DNA of 64,000 nucleotides from positions 124,001 through 188,000 of the forward strand of contig NZ_BOSL01000003.1 in assembly GCF_018403325.1 (NCBI RefSeq), read 5' to 3'. Made by a program: the position numbers and the translations under genes. Positions 43,427 to 52,533 of this stretch are shown piece after piece. Every line of letters starts with the position of its first letter. Position 1 is the first letter of the stretch. The stretch is from Paenibacillus vini (GTDB taxonomy: Bacteria; Bacillota; Bacilli; Paenibacillales; Paenibacillaceae). The notes under the pieces were generated by a model, which was not told the origin of the DNA, ran no database searches, and was given only the letters and a program-made list of their open reading frames with translations.

Positions 43427-43605
43427 TGCGTGTTCAAAAAGTCGGGTTTTCAGGACCAAGAAGGTTGGATGAAGATAGGGACTGAGTAGCGGAGCGTACA
43501 TAAGGTACGTGAGCAACGGAAGGCCCGGCTGAATTCAAGATTCGACGTCGAATTTTGATCCTGATCTGCTTCGTCATGGAATGATGACTTTTTGAACAAC
43601 CTCTT
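43427..43605. mobile_element. Palindromic repeat element, short copy, inverted relative to the first
   Basis: Starts TGCGTGTTCAAAAAGTC and ends GACTTTTTGAACAACCTCTT. Its reverse complement aligns with 8012-8260 through the outer ends, the ATTCGACGTCGAAT palindrome (43540-43553), a shared CTTGAATTCAGCCGGGCCTT block and the CTTCATCC and GGTCCTGAAAACC blocks. It lacks the nested 34-bp pair. No gene is present. It separates rnj from tepA. Confidence 0.85.
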
Positions 43606-43719
43606 GAAGCTGACAGTAATTCGGCGGGAATAGAGACCGGGAGAAGGTCGGCATACTAGTTCATGTATGGATCGCAAGCGACGACAACAGGCCCGAGGGC
43701 TGGAAGGAAGCGTGACGAC

Positions 43720-44484
43720 ATGAACAAAGAAACCGGAAGATCAGCGGCGAACCAGGAGGCGGAAATGCCACCGGTACAGCCGGATTCGGAAAAAAAGACC
43801 GCGGCGGTAACTGAAGCCATTCAACAGCTGGGACAAACCGCCGTGCCTACCCCTGGCGAATCAAATGTGTACTGTTTGACGATCATTGGTCAGATCGAAG
43901 GACATCTCGTGCTTCCTCCACAAAATAAAACGACGAAATACGAGCATTTGATTCCCCAACTCGTGGCCGCGGAGCAAAATCCGCGGATTGAAGGTCTGCT
44001 GATTATTTTGAATACGGTGGGAGGGGACGTGGAAGCGGGCCTCGCCATCGCGGAAATGATAGCTTCATTGTCCAAGCCGACCGTTACGGTTGTCATTGGA
44101 GGAGGGCATAGCATCGGTGTGCCCATTGCCGTAGCCTCGGACTTTTCCTTTATTGCCGAAAGCGCGACGATGACAATTCACCCGATCCGGATGACCGGAC
44201 TTGTCATCGGAGTTCCGCAAACCTTTGAATACATCGAAAAGATGCAGGAGCGGGTCGTCCGCTTCGTTACTGCGCATTCACGGATTCCTGAGGATACCTT
44301 TAAAGAGCTGATGTTCAAAACGGGAGAATTAAATCGGGATATCGGTACGGCTGTTGGCGGCAATGATGCGGTCAAATACGGATTGATTGACGGTATTGGC
44401 GGTATCGGCGAAGGGTTGAGTAAATTGAATACCCTGATCGAATCGCGGAGGAATGTACAGCCTGCAGGAGGGATTACGCAATGA
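43720..44484 (+). CDS. tepA: ClpP-like serine protease TepA (YmfB)
   Basis: A ClpP-family serine protease; B. subtilis TepA was described as a translocation-enhancing peptidase and is also linked to spore protein breakdown. The 254-residue protein has a disordered N terminus of about 45 residues, then the ClpP fold with [19 protein letters not shown], the serine region [14 protein letters not shown] and the His region [13 protein letters not shown] chose the ATG at 43720 behind GGAAGGAAG. The longer frame begins shortly after the repeat element. It overlaps the ylzJ-like gene by 4 bp. Confidence 0.92.
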   Translation: MNKETGRSAANQEAEMPPVQPDSEKKTAAVTEAIQQLGQTAVPTPGESNVYCLTIIGQIEGHLVLPPQNKTTKYEHLIPQLVAAEQNPRIEGLLIILNTVGGDVEAGLAIAEMIASLSKPTVTVVIGGGHSIGVPIAVASDFSFIAESATMTIHPIRMTGLVIGVPQTFEYIEKMQERVVRFVTAHSRIPEDTFKELMFKTGELNRDIGTAVGGNDAVKYGLIDGIGGIGEGLSKLNTLIESRRNVQPAGGITQ

Positions 44485-44705
44485 CCCACTATACGATCAT
44501 ACCCGAAGAGGCTTATTGGGAACAGCCGGAAATTAACGATATGTACAATGAGATCGAGGTTGGCGGAATATTGATGCAGGTACGTATGGAGCCGGGAAAC
44601 CGTGCCACCATTGTTCGTCTTCTCCGATGCGGTTTAGATGATTATTTAAACCCGGCTTACGCTCCGGGAAGTCAAATTGCTTTTTTGCCCGTTCCGTTAA
44701 GATAG
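44481..44705 (+). CDS. YlzJ-like protein
   Basis: A 74-residue soluble protein matching the YlzJ-like pattern: [13 protein letters not shown] at the start, [10 protein letters not shown] in the middle and [12 protein letters not shown] near the end. It overlaps tepA by 4 bp (ATGA) and precedes spoIIIE, exactly the ylzJ position in B. subtilis. The function is unknown. It is acidic, has no membrane segment and probably forms a small beta structure. Confidence 0.85.
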   Translation: MTHYTIIPEEAYWEQPEINDMYNEIEVGGILMQVRMEPGNRATIVRLLRCGLDDYLNPAYAPGSQIAFLPVPLR

Positions 44706-44770
44706 CGGGAACATATGTATGGTACCCTCCAGTGATTATGGTATAATATTCATCTGGGGGGTGTTCCTGT

Positions 44771-47437
44771 TTGGCACGCAAACGTAAGAAGAAAAAGGCA
44801 GCTCTTGGAAGTATGCTCAAATATGAAATTTATGGGATCATCCTGATCACTTTATCCATCATTGCCTTGTCCGGGGAGGCAGCCGTCGGCAGAACGCTCT
44901 CGAAAATGTCGGCGCTCATTCTTGGCAAGTTTTATTTCGTGATTCCTTTAATCGGCATTTTTGTCGGACTGGCTGTGATGATCAGACGGAAATGGCCAAC
45001 GAAGTGGACAACGCGCCGCAGCGGATTTTTACTTGCTGTCCTCGCTTTTGTATTGATGAGTACGATTTCGGCAATGGGGCAAAAATTGTCTCCTGTCGTC
45101 TCATTAACCTTCGGCAATATCATGGGCCAAATTCATCGTGATCTTCAAGGGGCCTTGTTTCATCCTGCATCGGCGGATTCCGGATTCAGTTTGCTGAACT
45201 TGAATATTAGCGGCGGGTACATAGGCGGTCTGGAATTTGCGCTGCTCTATTCGCTATTCGGGATGGCAGGGGCAAAACTGATTATGATCGTCATGCTTGC
45301 AATCAGCTTTATGCTGGTTACCGGTTTATCATATGTGGAAATGGTCCGGCTGCTTCGTTCCAGAATGGGCGGTTTCGGAGAGCTTCTCGGCAAAAAAATC
45401 CGCATGCTCCGTCCTGTGCCCGTGACGAACAAAGCGAAGAAGACATCGAAACCAGTCATCACCGTCCCGCAAGAAGTGGAGGAAGAGGAGGAAGAATTGT
45501 CGCCTCCGGTTCCGTCATCCAAGCAGAAACAGAAGCCGGTATTTTTTCAGCTCTTCGGTTTCAAGGAGAAACCGGTCGAAGCTCATGAGACTGAGCAAAA
45601 TCCCGCTTTTGAGGACGAGGATTCGGCTGAAAATCAAGATATTAACTGGAATGAACTGGAGTATCGAGGTTTTACCGGGAATGAATCTGCGGATGATGAT
45701 CGTCCGATTCCAGGAGCGGCCGTTGAACGTTCATCTGTTGAAACGGGTCCGATTATCCGGGACTTTTTTGATCATATTCAGCGCGAAGGCCAACCCGGTT
45801 TGGATGAACCCGAATCGGAAGAACTGCAAGATGCAGTGTTTGAAGGTAATCCGGCTGCGGAGATGGAAGCTCTGTCCGGTGATCTTGAACCGGTAGCCGC
45901 GGACGGCTTATTGTCCGCCGAAGGGCAGGAGACAGGCCCGGAAGCGGGAGCGGATAGTCTAGAAGGTGCGGCGGATGATATAATCATTGCCCCTCCGCCC
46001 AAACCGGCTCCCAAGCCGTACAAGCTGCCGTCATTCCGGCTGTTATCCAAACCTGGAGGCGGGGCGAAATCCGGCGATCAGGCTGATTATATGCAGACAG
46101 CCCGCAAGCTGGAAGCTACGCTGGAGAGCTTCGGCGTTCGTGCGCGCGTGCTTGAAGTCGTACGAGGACCAGCAGTGACGCGCTATGAAATCCAGCCCGA
46201 TATCGGGGTCAAAGTAAGCCGGATCGTCAACCTTACCGATGACATTGCCCTGGCGCTGGCAGCTAAAGACATCCGGATGGAAGCGCCGATCCCGGGCAAA
46301 TCGGCGATCGGCATTGAGGTGCCGAACAATGAGGTATCGCTGGTAACCATGCGGGAAGTGATGGAGACGCCGACCTTTGTGGATGCGGAATCCAAGCTGT
46401 CCATCGCATTTGGCCGCGATATTTCCGGACAAACGATCGTCGGCAATCTGGCGAAAATGCCCCATCTGCTCGTAGCAGGTGCTACGGGCTCCGGGAAGTC
46501 CGTATGTATCAACGGGATCATAACGAGCATTTTGTATAAGGCGAAGCCGGATGAAGTTAAATTTATGATGGTCGATCCCAAAATGGTCGAACTCAACGTA
46601 TATAACGGAATTCCGCATCTTCTGACACCTGTGGTGACCGATCCGCGCCGGGCTTCACTTGCCCTCAAGAAGATCGTCGTGGAAATGGAGAAACGGTATG
46701 AGCTGTTCTCCAAGTCCGGTGCCCGCAATATTGAGGGTTACAACTTAATGATGAAAGAGAATCCGGACGCGGTGCTGCCATATATCGTCGTTATCGTGGA
46801 CGAGCTTGCCGACCTGATGATGGTCGCAGCAAACGATGTGGAGGACGCGATCGCACGTCTGGCCCAGATGGCCCGGGCGGCAGGGATCCATCTGATCATC
46901 GCGACCCAGCGTCCGTCCGTCGACGTTATTACCGGGGTTATCAAGGCAAACATTCCGTCACGGATCGCCTTCGGCGTATCCTCACAGGTGGATTCCCGTA
47001 CCATACTCGATATGGCCGGCGCGGAGAAGCTGCTCGGACGGGGCGATATGTTGTTCATGCCGATGGGCGCTTCCAAACCGGTCCGAGTGCAGGGTGCATT
47101 TATGAGTGATCAGGAAGTGGAAGCAATTGTAAACTATGTACGCGGACAAGGACAGGCCGAATATGATGAAAGCCTTGTTCCGGAGATCGAGGAAGACACA
47201 TCCGGACAGGAGGAAGTGCTGGACGAATTGTACGACCAAGCCGTACAAATCGTGCTGGAGGCTAAACAGGCTTCCGTATCGCTGCTACAGCGGCGGATGC
47301 GCGTCGGGTATACCCGAGCGGCCCGTTTAATCGATTCTATGGAGGCCAGAGGCATTGTAGGGCCTTATGAAGGCAGCAAGCCGAGGGAAGTATTGATGAG
47401 TATGGATCAGTACAAAGTCGGTAAAATTTCGTCCTGA
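44771..47437 (+). CDS. spoIIIE: DNA translocase SpoIIIE/FtsK
   Basis: A membrane-anchored hexameric ATPase that pumps DNA through the septum, completing forespore chromosome transfer. The 888-residue protein has four membrane helices in residues about 17-190, an acidic, Pro-rich linker of about 230 residues (215-440), the alpha/beta motor with Walker [10 protein letters not shown] near 572 and Walker [13 protein letters not shown] near 672, and a C-terminal gamma winged helix ([18 protein letters not shown]). The start is TTG with GGGGGGTG upstream. A TATAAT at 44742-44747 suggests its own promoter, but no good -35 is visible. Confidence 0.96.
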   Translation: MARKRKKKKAALGSMLKYEIYGIILITLSIIALSGEAAVGRTLSKMSALILGKFYFVIPLIGIFVGLAVMIRRKWPTKWTTRRSGFLLAVLAFVLMSTISAMGQKLSPVVSLTFGNIMGQIHRDLQGALFHPASADSGFSLLNLNISGGYIGGLEFALLYSLFGMAGAKLIMIVMLAISFMLVTGLSYVEMVRLLRSRMGGFGELLGKKIRMLRPVPVTNKAKKTSKPVITVPQEVEEEEEELSPPVPSSKQKQKPVFFQLFGFKEKPVEAHETEQNPAFEDEDSAENQDINWNELEYRGFTGNESADDDRPIPGAAVERSSVETGPIIRDFFDHIQREGQPGLDEPESEELQDAVFEGNPAAEMEALSGDLEPVAADGLLSAEGQETGPEAGADSLEGAADDIIIAPPPKPAPKPYKLPSFRLLSKPGGGAKSGDQADYMQTARKLEATLESFGVRARVLEVVRGPAVTRYEIQPDIGVKVSRIVNLTDDIALALAAKDIRMEAPIPGKSAIGIEVPNNEVSLVTMREVMETPTFVDAESKLSIAFGRDISGQTIVGNLAKMPHLLVAGATGSGKSVCINGIITSILYKAKPDEVKFMMVDPKMVELNVYNGIPHLLTPVVTDPRRASLALKKIVVEMEKRYELFSKSGARNIEGYNLMMKENPDAVLPYIVVIVDELADLMMVAANDVEDAIARLAQMARAAGIHLIIATQRPSVDVITGVIKANIPSRIAFGVSSQVDSRTILDMAGAEKLLGRGDMLFMPMGASKPVRVQGAFMSDQEVEAIVNYVRGQGQAEYDESLVPEIEEDTSGQEEVLDELYDQAVQIVLEAKQASVSLLQRRMRVGYTRAARLIDSMEARGIVGPYEGSKPREVLMSMDQYKVGKISS

Positions 47438-47465
47438 TCGACAATGAAATAGTCAGGATATCAAG

Positions 47466-47493
47466 CCCCGCCGTTATAACGGCGGGGTTTTTT
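47466..47493 (+). terminator. Intrinsic terminator after spoIIIE
   Basis: CCCCGCCGTTATAACGGCGGGG is an 11-bp-arm perfect palindrome followed by six T. Confidence 0.93.
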
Positions 47494-47626
47494 GCATGGA
47501 TTTTAACCGGCTGCAGCAGCTCGCCAATTCCGGCAATTCTGTGTGGTGAATAGGAAGGGTCTGGGCTTGTCATAATAATGTCATCCAACTATGTTAATCC
47601 ACAATAGAAAGGTAGAGCTAAACGTT

Positions 47627-48493
47627 ATGAAAAATATGAAGATATGGTTTGCCGCAGGTTTAGTGCTGCTTTTGTTCGGAATCTTTTACGGATACAGCTA
47701 TCTGCGTCAATCAAACGATGTAGAACTGAAGCAAGTGACGCCCAAGCATGCCGTTCCTGTTTTTAGCGAACAGGTCATCGACTACGGTGCGTTTGGCAAA
47801 GACGTTTATGAGCTGCAGGGGCGCCTGGCGTTTCTAGGGTTTTATCATGGTAAGCTGGACAGCCAGTTCGGTCCAAAAACAAAGGAATCGCTCAAATGGT
47901 TCCAATCGGAATTCGGAATGAAGGTTGACGGCTTGGCCGGTCCCAAAACAAAGTTGAAGCTATATAATGCGACAAAAGCTTGGAAGCCCGGCATGGAGTA
48001 TGCCAACCAGGGCCAGGGGCAAGGACAAGGGCAAGCTGGTCAGGCAAATGGTCAAGCAGGCAAAGAAACGGCACAAACCGAAAATGAGAAGCCTAAAGCC
48101 GAAAACACGGATTTGTCTCCGTCAAACGGTATGGGGCTCTCGGAGAATGATCTGAAAATCATGGCCAACGCGGTTTATGGTGAATCCCGGGGCGAACCCT
48201 TTGAAGGTCAAGTAGCTGTAGCTGCCGTCATTTTAAATCGGGTGAAGTCGCCGAGTTTTCCGAACACGGCTTCCGGCGTAATTTTTCAGCCTGGCGCGTT
48301 TACTGCGGTAGCGGATGGACAAATCTGGCTGGAACCGAATGAGAATGCCCGAAAAGCGGTACAGCAGGCTTTAAACGGATGGGATCCTACCGGAGGATGT
48401 CTGTATTATTTTAATCCGGAAACAGCGACCTCCAAATGGATTTGGACTCGGCCTCAAGTTAAAACGATAGGAAAACACATATTCTGCATGTAA
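47627..48493 (+). CDS. SleB-like cell wall hydrolase with peptidoglycan-binding domain
   Basis: A 288-residue exported protein: N-terminal hydrophobic signal/anchor (residues about 6-23), a peptidoglycan-binding domain near 55-115 (GKDVYELQGRLAFLGFYHGK), a Gln/Gly-rich linker, and a C-terminal SleB/CwlJ-type hydrolase_2 domain (NAVYGESRGEPFEGQVAVAA, then VILNRV) with the catalytic Glu of YGESRGE. I chose the ATG at 47627, after GAAAGGTAGAG; 47591 lacks a site. It resembles spore cortex-lytic enzymes, but its own role (germination or growth) is not clear. It is flanked by terminators on both sides, so it is a single-gene unit. Confidence 0.88.
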   Translation: MKNMKIWFAAGLVLLLFGIFYGYSYLRQSNDVELKQVTPKHAVPVFSEQVIDYGAFGKDVYELQGRLAFLGFYHGKLDSQFGPKTKESLKWFQSEFGMKVDGLAGPKTKLKLYNATKAWKPGMEYANQGQGQGQGQAGQANGQAGKETAQTENEKPKAENTDLSPSNGMGLSENDLKIMANAVYGESRGEPFEGQVAVAAVILNRVKSPSFPNTASGVIFQPGAFTAVADGQIWLEPNENARKAVQQALNGWDPTGGCLYYFNPETATSKWIWTRPQVKTIGKHIFCM

Positions 48494-48510
48494 ATTTTAC
48501 GCATGGAAAA

Positions 48511-48545
48511 GAAGCAGCCGCTTGATCCGCCAGGTTGCTTCTTTC
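48511..48545 (+). terminator. Intrinsic terminator after the SleB-like gene
   Basis: GAAGCAGCC pairs with GGTTGCTTC (one G-U) across a 13-base loop, then a T/C run. The 3' arm overlaps a possible TTGCTT -35 (48535-48540) for ymfF, with TATAGA at 48557-48562. Confidence 0.7.
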
Positions 48546-48623
48546 CTTTGAATTGGTATAGAATGGAACTGAATTTTGTTATCGCAGCGCGCACCAATAG
48601 TCTCTCGTAAAGGAGTTTTGGTC

Positions 48624-49904
48624 TTGAACAAGACGATTTTCGAACGCGGCAGCGCGGGTCATATTCGGATCCATGTTCTGCCTACGACCCGCTTCAAGAC
48701 GTTTGCCGTTTCCCTGTATGCGGGCATCCCGCTGGACAGCAAGACGGTAACAACGACGGCATTAACCCCTTTTGTCCTAAGAAGGGGCACGGCCTCTTAT
48801 CCGGAAACGATTCAGTTCCGGGAGCAGCTTGAGCGTCTTTATGGCGCAGGCTTCGGTTTTGATGTGTATAAACGTGGAAATTATCAAATCGTGCAATTTA
48901 GAATGGATACCATTAACGATTCATTTGTGCAGAGCGATGAGTCGCTGCTGGCAAAGTCTTTCGCTTTTCTCGGTGAAGTCGTCACCAAGCCGGTTTTGGA
49001 GAACGGGGCTTTCCGGCCTTCCTATGTAGCTTCCGAACGGGAAAATGTCCGCCAGAAGCTGGAGAGCATCATCAATGATAAAATCCGGTACGCAGCGGAA
49101 CGTTGCATCGAGGAGATGTTCAAAGATGATCCTTACCGTCTGCATCCGCTCGGACAACGCAGCGATCTGGACGGCATAACGCCGGATTCGCTATACGCCG
49201 CTTACCGGAATTGGCTGGAGCAGGCCAGCCTGGATCTGTATGTAGTCGGGGATACTTCCCTTTCGGAGGTGCAGGAGCTTGTAGAGAAGATGTTCGATCT
49301 TAAGCGCTCCTCTACGCCAGAGTATGCTCCAGAGCACAGCGAAGTTGTCTCCAAAGAAGTACGGACCATCAAAGAAAGCCTGGACGTCAATCAGGGCAAG
49401 CTAAACCTCGGTCTTCGCACGCCGATTACTTACGGGGACGAACGATATGCCTCCGCCTTGCTTTACAGTGGAATTCTGGGCAGCTATCCGCATTCCAAGC
49501 TGTTTATGAATGTACGCGAGAAAGAAAGCCTGGCCTATTATGCGGCTTCCCGTTATGACGGCCATAAAGGTCTGATGACGATTCAGTCGGGCATCGAGAT
49601 TGAGAACTACGAGAAGGCGCTTACCATTATTCAGGCCCAGCTTGCGAGTATGCGTGCCGGAGAAATCTCTGAACTTGAAATAAGCCAGACCAAGGCGATG
49701 ATCCGCAACAGTCTGCTTGAAATGCAGGATTCGGCCTTTGAAATGATCGCTTACGACTTTAACCGGGTACTTTCCGGGAAAGACCGCCCGGCGGAACTGC
49801 TGTTAAGCCAAGTGGAGCAGGTGGGCACGAAAGACGTGGTCGATGCGGCCGAAACGTTCCAGCTTGACACCATTTACTTTTTAACAGGGCAAAAGGAGGG
49901 ATGA
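48624..49904 (+). CDS. ymfF: EF-P modification-associated M16-like protein YmfF
   Basis: A 426-residue M16-fold protein without the HxxEH zinc motif, so it is probably catalytically inactive. The fold is recognisable from FREQLERLYGAGFGFDVYKR and the C-half segment NVREKESLAYYAASRYDG. The TTG at 48624 has AAAGGAG 9 bp upstream. It is followed after 3 bp by ymfH, which has the active motif, and then by ymfI. In B. subtilis this trio is tied to conversion of the EF-P lysine modification to 5-aminopentanol. A paired role with YmfH as in heterodimeric M16 proteases is inferred. Confidence 0.88.
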   Translation: MNKTIFERGSAGHIRIHVLPTTRFKTFAVSLYAGIPLDSKTVTTTALTPFVLRRGTASYPETIQFREQLERLYGAGFGFDVYKRGNYQIVQFRMDTINDSFVQSDESLLAKSFAFLGEVVTKPVLENGAFRPSYVASERENVRQKLESIINDKIRYAAERCIEEMFKDDPYRLHPLGQRSDLDGITPDSLYAAYRNWLEQASLDLYVVGDTSLSEVQELVEKMFDLKRSSTPEYAPEHSEVVSKEVRTIKESLDVNQGKLNLGLRTPITYGDERYASALLYSGILGSYPHSKLFMNVREKESLAYYAASRYDGHKGLMTIQSGIEIENYEKALTIIQAQLASMRAGEISELEISQTKAMIRNSLLEMQDSAFEMIAYDFNRVLSGKDRPAELLLSQVEQVGTKDVVDAAETFQLDTIYFLTGQKEG

Positions 49905-49907
49905 CCG

Positions 49908-51188
49908 GTGGAAGCGATCACTTATGACAGATTACAGGAAACGTTGTACCGCGAAACGATGGATAACGGGCTGCAGGTGTACGTTCTGCCCAAGCCGGGA
50001 TTCCAGAAAACCTACGCTACCTTTTCGACGAAATACGGTTCTATCGACAATCATTTCCGGGTAGCCGGAGAAGACGAGGTTTCTGTACCAGACGGAATCG
50101 CCCATTTCCTTGAGCACAAAATGTTCGAGGAGCCGGAAGGCGACATTTTTGCCAAGTTCGCTTCCCAAGGGGCTTCCGCCAACGCTTTTACTAGCTTTGA
50201 TCAGACGGTTTATTTATTCTCGGCCACCGAGAATATCAAGGAAAACCTGGAAACGTTGATTAACTTTGTGCAGCATCCTTATTTCACGGATCAGAATGTG
50301 GAAAAAGAAAAGGGAATTATCGGCCAGGAAATCGGCATGTACCGCGACAATCCGGATTGGAGAGTTTATTTCGGCCTGATTGAAGCGATGTATGGCGTCC
50401 ACCCGGTACATATCGATATTGCCGGTACGGTGGAGTCGATCGGGACGATTACGAAGGAAACGCTGTATACCTGCTATAACGCATTTTACCATCCAAGCAA
50501 TATGCTGCTGTTTATCGTCGGAGGCGTGAATGCCGAGGAAGTATTCCAACTGGTTAGGGAAAACCAGGCCACCAAGGAATATAAGCCGCAAGGCGTCATC
50601 GACCGCCTGTTTGACGAAGAACCGCTTGCCGTTAATGAAAAACGCCGCGAATCCAAGCTGCCTGTGTCACTCCCTAAATGCCTGTTCGGCTTTAAGGAAA
50701 CCAAGCTGGGATTTGAAGGCGAGGAACTGCTGCGGCGCGATCTTGCAACCAAGCTGGCGCTGGACTTGTTGCTCGGTTCAAGCACCCGGCTGTACCAGAA
50801 GCTGTATGATCTTGATTTGATATCCGACAGCTTCTCTCACGAGTACAACAGCAACCCGAATTATGCCTTTTCCGCGATCGGCGGGGACACGAAGGACCCG
50901 GAACGTCTGATGCAGGTTATCACCGAGGAAATCAAGAGCGTGACGGCCGCCGGGTTCCGCGAAGAGGATTTCGAACGTGCCCGCAAGAAGAAGATTGGCG
51001 GCTATTTAAGAATGCTTAACTCTCCGGAAAATATCGCTCATGAGTTCACCCGCTACCGCTTCCGCGGCGGGGATTTGTTTCAGGTGCTTCCCGTCTATGA
51101 GTCATTGACGCTGGAAGAGGTAAACACTCGATTGCGTGAGCATATCGATTGGGAACAGCTGTCCGTCTCGCTGGTGGTGAGTCCGTAA
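49908..51188 (+). CDS. ymfH: EF-P modification-associated M16 peptidase YmfH
   Basis: A 426-residue M16 metallopeptidase with the zinc motif HFLEH near residue 67 (IAHFLEHKMFEEPEGD) and the downstream Glu region EKEKGIIGQEIGMYRDNPDW. The start is GTG with GGAGGGATG just upstream, partly in the ymfF end. It lies between ymfF and ymfI in one transcript. It supplies the active half if YmfF is the regulatory half. The natural substrate is not established. Confidence 0.9.
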   Translation: MEAITYDRLQETLYRETMDNGLQVYVLPKPGFQKTYATFSTKYGSIDNHFRVAGEDEVSVPDGIAHFLEHKMFEEPEGDIFAKFASQGASANAFTSFDQTVYLFSATENIKENLETLINFVQHPYFTDQNVEKEKGIIGQEIGMYRDNPDWRVYFGLIEAMYGVHPVHIDIAGTVESIGTITKETLYTCYNAFYHPSNMLLFIVGGVNAEEVFQLVRENQATKEYKPQGVIDRLFDEEPLAVNEKRRESKLPVSLPKCLFGFKETKLGFEGEELLRRDLATKLALDLLLGSSTRLYQKLYDLDLISDSFSHEYNSNPNYAFSAIGGDTKDPERLMQVITEEIKSVTAAGFREEDFERARKKKIGGYLRMLNSPENIAHEFTRYRFRGGDLFQVLPVYESLTLEEVNTRLREHIDWEQLSVSLVVSP

Positions 51189-51189
51189 G

Positions 51190-51957
51190 ATGGTATCAAA
51201 TCATGGGATAGAGAAGAACATCGGTGAGATGACCGTATTGGTCACCGGCGCCAGCAGGGGAATCGGAGCGCAAATTGCGCTCCGATTCGCGTCGGTCGGT
51301 ATGAATGTTGTGATCCACTACATGAACTCGCATGAGGCGGCTAACGAGGTCGCCCGCAAGTGCATGGAAGAGGGAGCTAAGGTGTACACGGTTTCGGCCG
51401 ATTTACGGAGCAAGGAACAAATTCTCCGGATGAAGGATAAATTGGAGAGTCATGGGTTAAGGCCTGATATTGTCGTTAATAACGCCGGCATATCCCATTA
51501 CGGACTGCTTTCCGATGTGGATGAAGCGGAATGGGACGACGTGATGGACGTAAATCTGAAGAGCGTATTCCTGTGCAGCCAGGCTTTTATGCCATACATG
51601 ATTTCTCAGCGGTTCGGGCGGATCATTAACGTGTCCTCGGTATGGGGGATTTCAGGCGGTTCTTGCGAGGTTGTTTATTCTGCAGCCAAGGGAGGCGTAA
51701 ATGCCTTCACGAAGGCGTTGGCCAAAGAATTGGCGCCTTCGGGCGTTACAGTGAATGCCGTTGCTCCCGGCGCGGTAAAGACGGAAATGATGGCCCGTTT
51801 TGACGAAGATGAACTGAAGCAGCTGGAGGAAGAAATTCCCGCCGGAAGACTGGCTTCTCCGCAGGAAATTTCTTCGCTCGTCTATTTTCTTGCGTTGCCG
51901 GAGTCGGGATATATTACCGGACAAATAATTAGTCCCAACGGTGGCTGGGTAACTTAA
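51190..51957 (+). CDS. ymfI: EF-P 5-aminopentanone reductase YmfI (SDR)
   Basis: A 255-residue short-chain dehydrogenase/reductase: cofactor loop TGASRGIGAQIA near residue 20, NNAGIS near 99, and the catalytic YSAAKGG near 164 with Ser in INVSSVWG. B. subtilis YmfI reduces the 5-aminopentanone on EF-P Lys to 5-aminopentanol, needed for full EF-P activity on polyproline stretches and for swarming. The ATG at 51190 directly follows the ymfH stop by 1 bp. The ATG at 51229 is an alternative start giving a shorter, family-like N terminus. Confidence 0.88.
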   Translation: MVSNHGIEKNIGEMTVLVTGASRGIGAQIALRFASVGMNVVIHYMNSHEAANEVARKCMEEGAKVYTVSADLRSKEQILRMKDKLESHGLRPDIVVNNAGISHYGLLSDVDEAEWDDVMDVNLKSVFLCSQAFMPYMISQRFGRIINVSSVWGISGGSCEVVYSAAKGGVNAFTKALAKELAPSGVTVNAVAPGAVKTEMMARFDEDELKQLEEEIPAGRLASPQEISSLVYFLALPESGYITGQIISPNGGWVT

Positions 51958-52068
51958 AGGAATTCGTGTTGACGGAATTACCCAGACCGTCTGAGCGAAT
52001 AAAGACACGGTAATCATCGCATATTACAACTGTTGATTTTAAATCGCCAATCGAAGGAGGATTTATAA

Positions 52069-52323
52069 ATGTCAACAGTACTCAAAAATTTCGATAACTG
52101 GAAAAAGTTTCTCGGTGACCGCGTCAAACACGCGGAAAATACGGGCATGAGCGAGGAAGCTATCGCTAATCTCGCTTATGAAATCGGCGGGTTTCTTGAC
52201 GACAAGGTGGATCCTCAAAACGAGTCCAACCGCGCACTGAAGGAAATTTGGGACGTGGGCAGTGAAGAGGAACGCCGAACCATAGCCAGACTGATGGTTA
52301 AGCTGGCCAAGAAAAACGCATAG
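52069..52323 (+). CDS. ymfJ: DUF3243 protein YmfJ
   Basis: An 84-residue, highly charged helical protein of the DUF3243 family, with the pattern FDNWKKFLGDRVKHAENTG and IGGFLDDKVDPQNESNRALK. AAGGAGGA precedes the ATG. It sits between ymfI and ymfK as in Bacillus, and a perfect terminator follows. The function is unknown. Confidence 0.88.
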   Translation: MSTVLKNFDNWKKFLGDRVKHAENTGMSEEAIANLAYEIGGFLDDKVDPQNESNRALKEIWDVGSEEERRTIARLMVKLAKKNA

Positions 52324-52330
52324 TCCGGTC

Positions 52331-52361
52331 AGAAAAGCTCCCTTACAGGGGGCTTTTCTCC
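52331..52361 (+). terminator. Intrinsic terminator after ymfJ
   Basis: AGAAAAGCTCCC, loop, GGGGGCTTTTCT: a near-perfect 11-bp stem. Confidence 0.88.
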
Positions 52362-52378
52362 AATCTAAATACCGCGGC

Positions 52379-52407
52379 TTGCCTTTCAATTCTATTTTAT
52401 ATATCAT
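52379..52407 (+). promoter_or_regulatory. Possible promoter of ymfK
   Basis: TTGCCT (52379-52384), a 17-bp spacer and TATCAT (52402-52407). It would leave a leader of about 120 bases. Confidence 0.5.
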
Positions 52408-52481
52408 AAAACACGTATTCATATTCTGTTCGCATTTTTTGGCCATTGATCCGGCAGCTGACTTTTCATGAACTGTGCAGG

Positions 52482-52503
52482 AAATCGGGCCGATTTTGTC
52501 GAA
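52482..52503. promoter_or_regulatory. Palindrome and Spo0A-box-like site upstream of ymfK
   Basis: AAATCGG-G-CCGATTT (52482-52496), a 7-bp-arm palindrome, directly abuts TTGTCGAA (52496-52503), which matches the Spo0A box core TGTCGAA. It lies about 30 bp upstream of the ymfK ATG. Regulation is inferred from sequence only. Confidence 0.45.
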
Positions 52504-52533
52504 TAGTGTAGAGGACTTAGAGAAGGTGTATGG

